NCBI GenBank assembly: GCA_015711755.1
Contig: JACVIY010000002.1
Span: 1-50,867 of the forward strand
DNA: 50,867 bases
Source of the DNA: Candidatus Geothermincola secundus
GTDB taxonomy: Bacteria; Actinomycetota; Geothermincolia; Geothermincolales; Geothermincolaceae
Reading direction: 5' to 3'
Shown: in pieces, positions 50,562 to 50,867 of the stretch
Layout: the number at the start of each line of letters is the position of its first letter
How positions within the stretch are numbered: position 1 is the stretch's first letter
Position numbers and translations under genes: made by a program
The notes under the pieces: model-generated
Database searches by the model: none
Told to the model about the DNA's origin: nothing
The model's input: only the letters and a program-made list of their open reading frames with translations

Positions 50562-50867
50562 ATGAGCAGGCCTATTCGCAAAGCTCTTTTGCTAGCCCTC
50601 CTCCTGCCTTTGTCCGCGGCGACCCTCGGCCGGGGCTTATCCGCGGAATCCCGGCCCCTAACGGCGGGCGCCTGTACGGGGTCGGCGTTTAAGCGGGCTC
50701 ACAGGGACCTTAACCGCGACGCGACCCGAGTAACTTCCGTTCTTTATGCTGCGGCCACATCGGGGCAAGGCCGCTCCTTCGCCCACGACTCCGCGGGGGT
50801 GACTTCCCCCTCCACCCTGTGGTATCTGGCGGAGGGATGCACCGAGGGCGGCTTCGAGACCTGGGTG
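50562..50867 (+). CDS. Secreted protein, N-terminal part (WYLAEG-motif), cut by window edge
   Basis: The 102 visible residues begin MSRPIRKALLLALLLPLSAA, a signal peptide, then a Ser/Thr/Arg-rich stretch with one Cys, and end SPSTLWYLAEGCTEGGFETWV. The WYLAEG-C/T-x-GGFETW motif recurs in large extracellular proteins of deep-branching actinobacteria and Chloroflexota, often as repeated beta-sandwich modules. The frame runs open to the window end. No strong ribosome site precedes the ATG; the rest of the protein is needed to classify it. Confidence 0.75.
   Translation, partial: MSRPIRKALLLALLLPLSAATLGRGLSAESRPLTAGACTGSAFKRAHRDLNRDATRVTSVLYAAATSGQGRSFAHDSAGVTSPSTLWYLAEGCTEGGFETWV

Overview
This window is a chromosomal piece of a high-GC bacterium. 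Three things point to a deep-branching anaerobic actinobacterium (Actinomycetota), perhaps of the Geothermincolia/OPB41 kind. The conserved block smc-ftsY-ffh-rpsP-khpA-rimM-trmD is present, TTG and GTG starts behind strong AGGAGG sites are common, and the last gene begins a secreted protein with a WYLAEGCTEGG-type motif that I associate with such genomes. The placement is inference. Two glycyl radical enzymes and a superoxide reductase (desulfoferrodoxin) indicate an anaerobic lifestyle.

Layout. 1-7926 (minus): RNA-modification, ribosome, SRP and SMC housekeeping block. 8314-11397 (plus): ABC-2 exporter and ROK kinase operon. 11514-12658 (minus): arsM-like methyltransferase with an AbrB-type regulator. 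13603-15485 (plus): MacB/LolD-type ABC exporter. 15510-18165 (minus): a GCVE-type glycyl radical enzyme of unknown substrate and a DUF2007 protein. 18307-20233: decapeptide-repeat protein, universal stress protein, ferritin-like protein and a sulfite-oxidase-fold protein.

20374-36286 is the notable region. A minus-strand run (29504 down to 20374) encodes an X-succinate synthase, the fumarate-adding glycyl radical enzyme family of benzylsuccinate and alkylsuccinate synthases. With it are two HiPIP-like small subunits (one only 54 residues), three small zinc-ribbon proteins, two radical-SAM activases, an HD protein, a MoxR AAA+ ATPase and a VWA protein. Divergent to it, a plus-strand run (31663-36286) encodes a two-subunit B12 mutase with methylmalonyl-CoA-mutase-like carboxylate-binding residues, an acyl-CoA synthetase, and a crotonase resembling methylmalonyl-CoA decarboxylase. 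A MmgE/PrpD gene lies between. Together they read as a complete anaerobic hydrocarbon activation route: addition to fumarate, CoA ligation, carbon-skeleton rearrangement and decarboxylation, leading to a branched acyl-CoA for beta-oxidation elsewhere.

36368-50867 holds the superoxide reductase, a tRNA-Lys with a possible upstream structured RNA, a HAMP membrane protein, an esterase, DUF3795, DUF2130 and ARPP-1-like proteins, several small membrane proteins (one frameshifted), an aldo/keto reductase with ferredoxin domain, a decayed IS110 element, a lipoprotein and the start of a secreted protein. Two kinds of non-coding dispersed repeat are present: a pair at 2990-3105 and 49662-49767, and a 161-bp element with terminal inverted repeats at 45296-45456.
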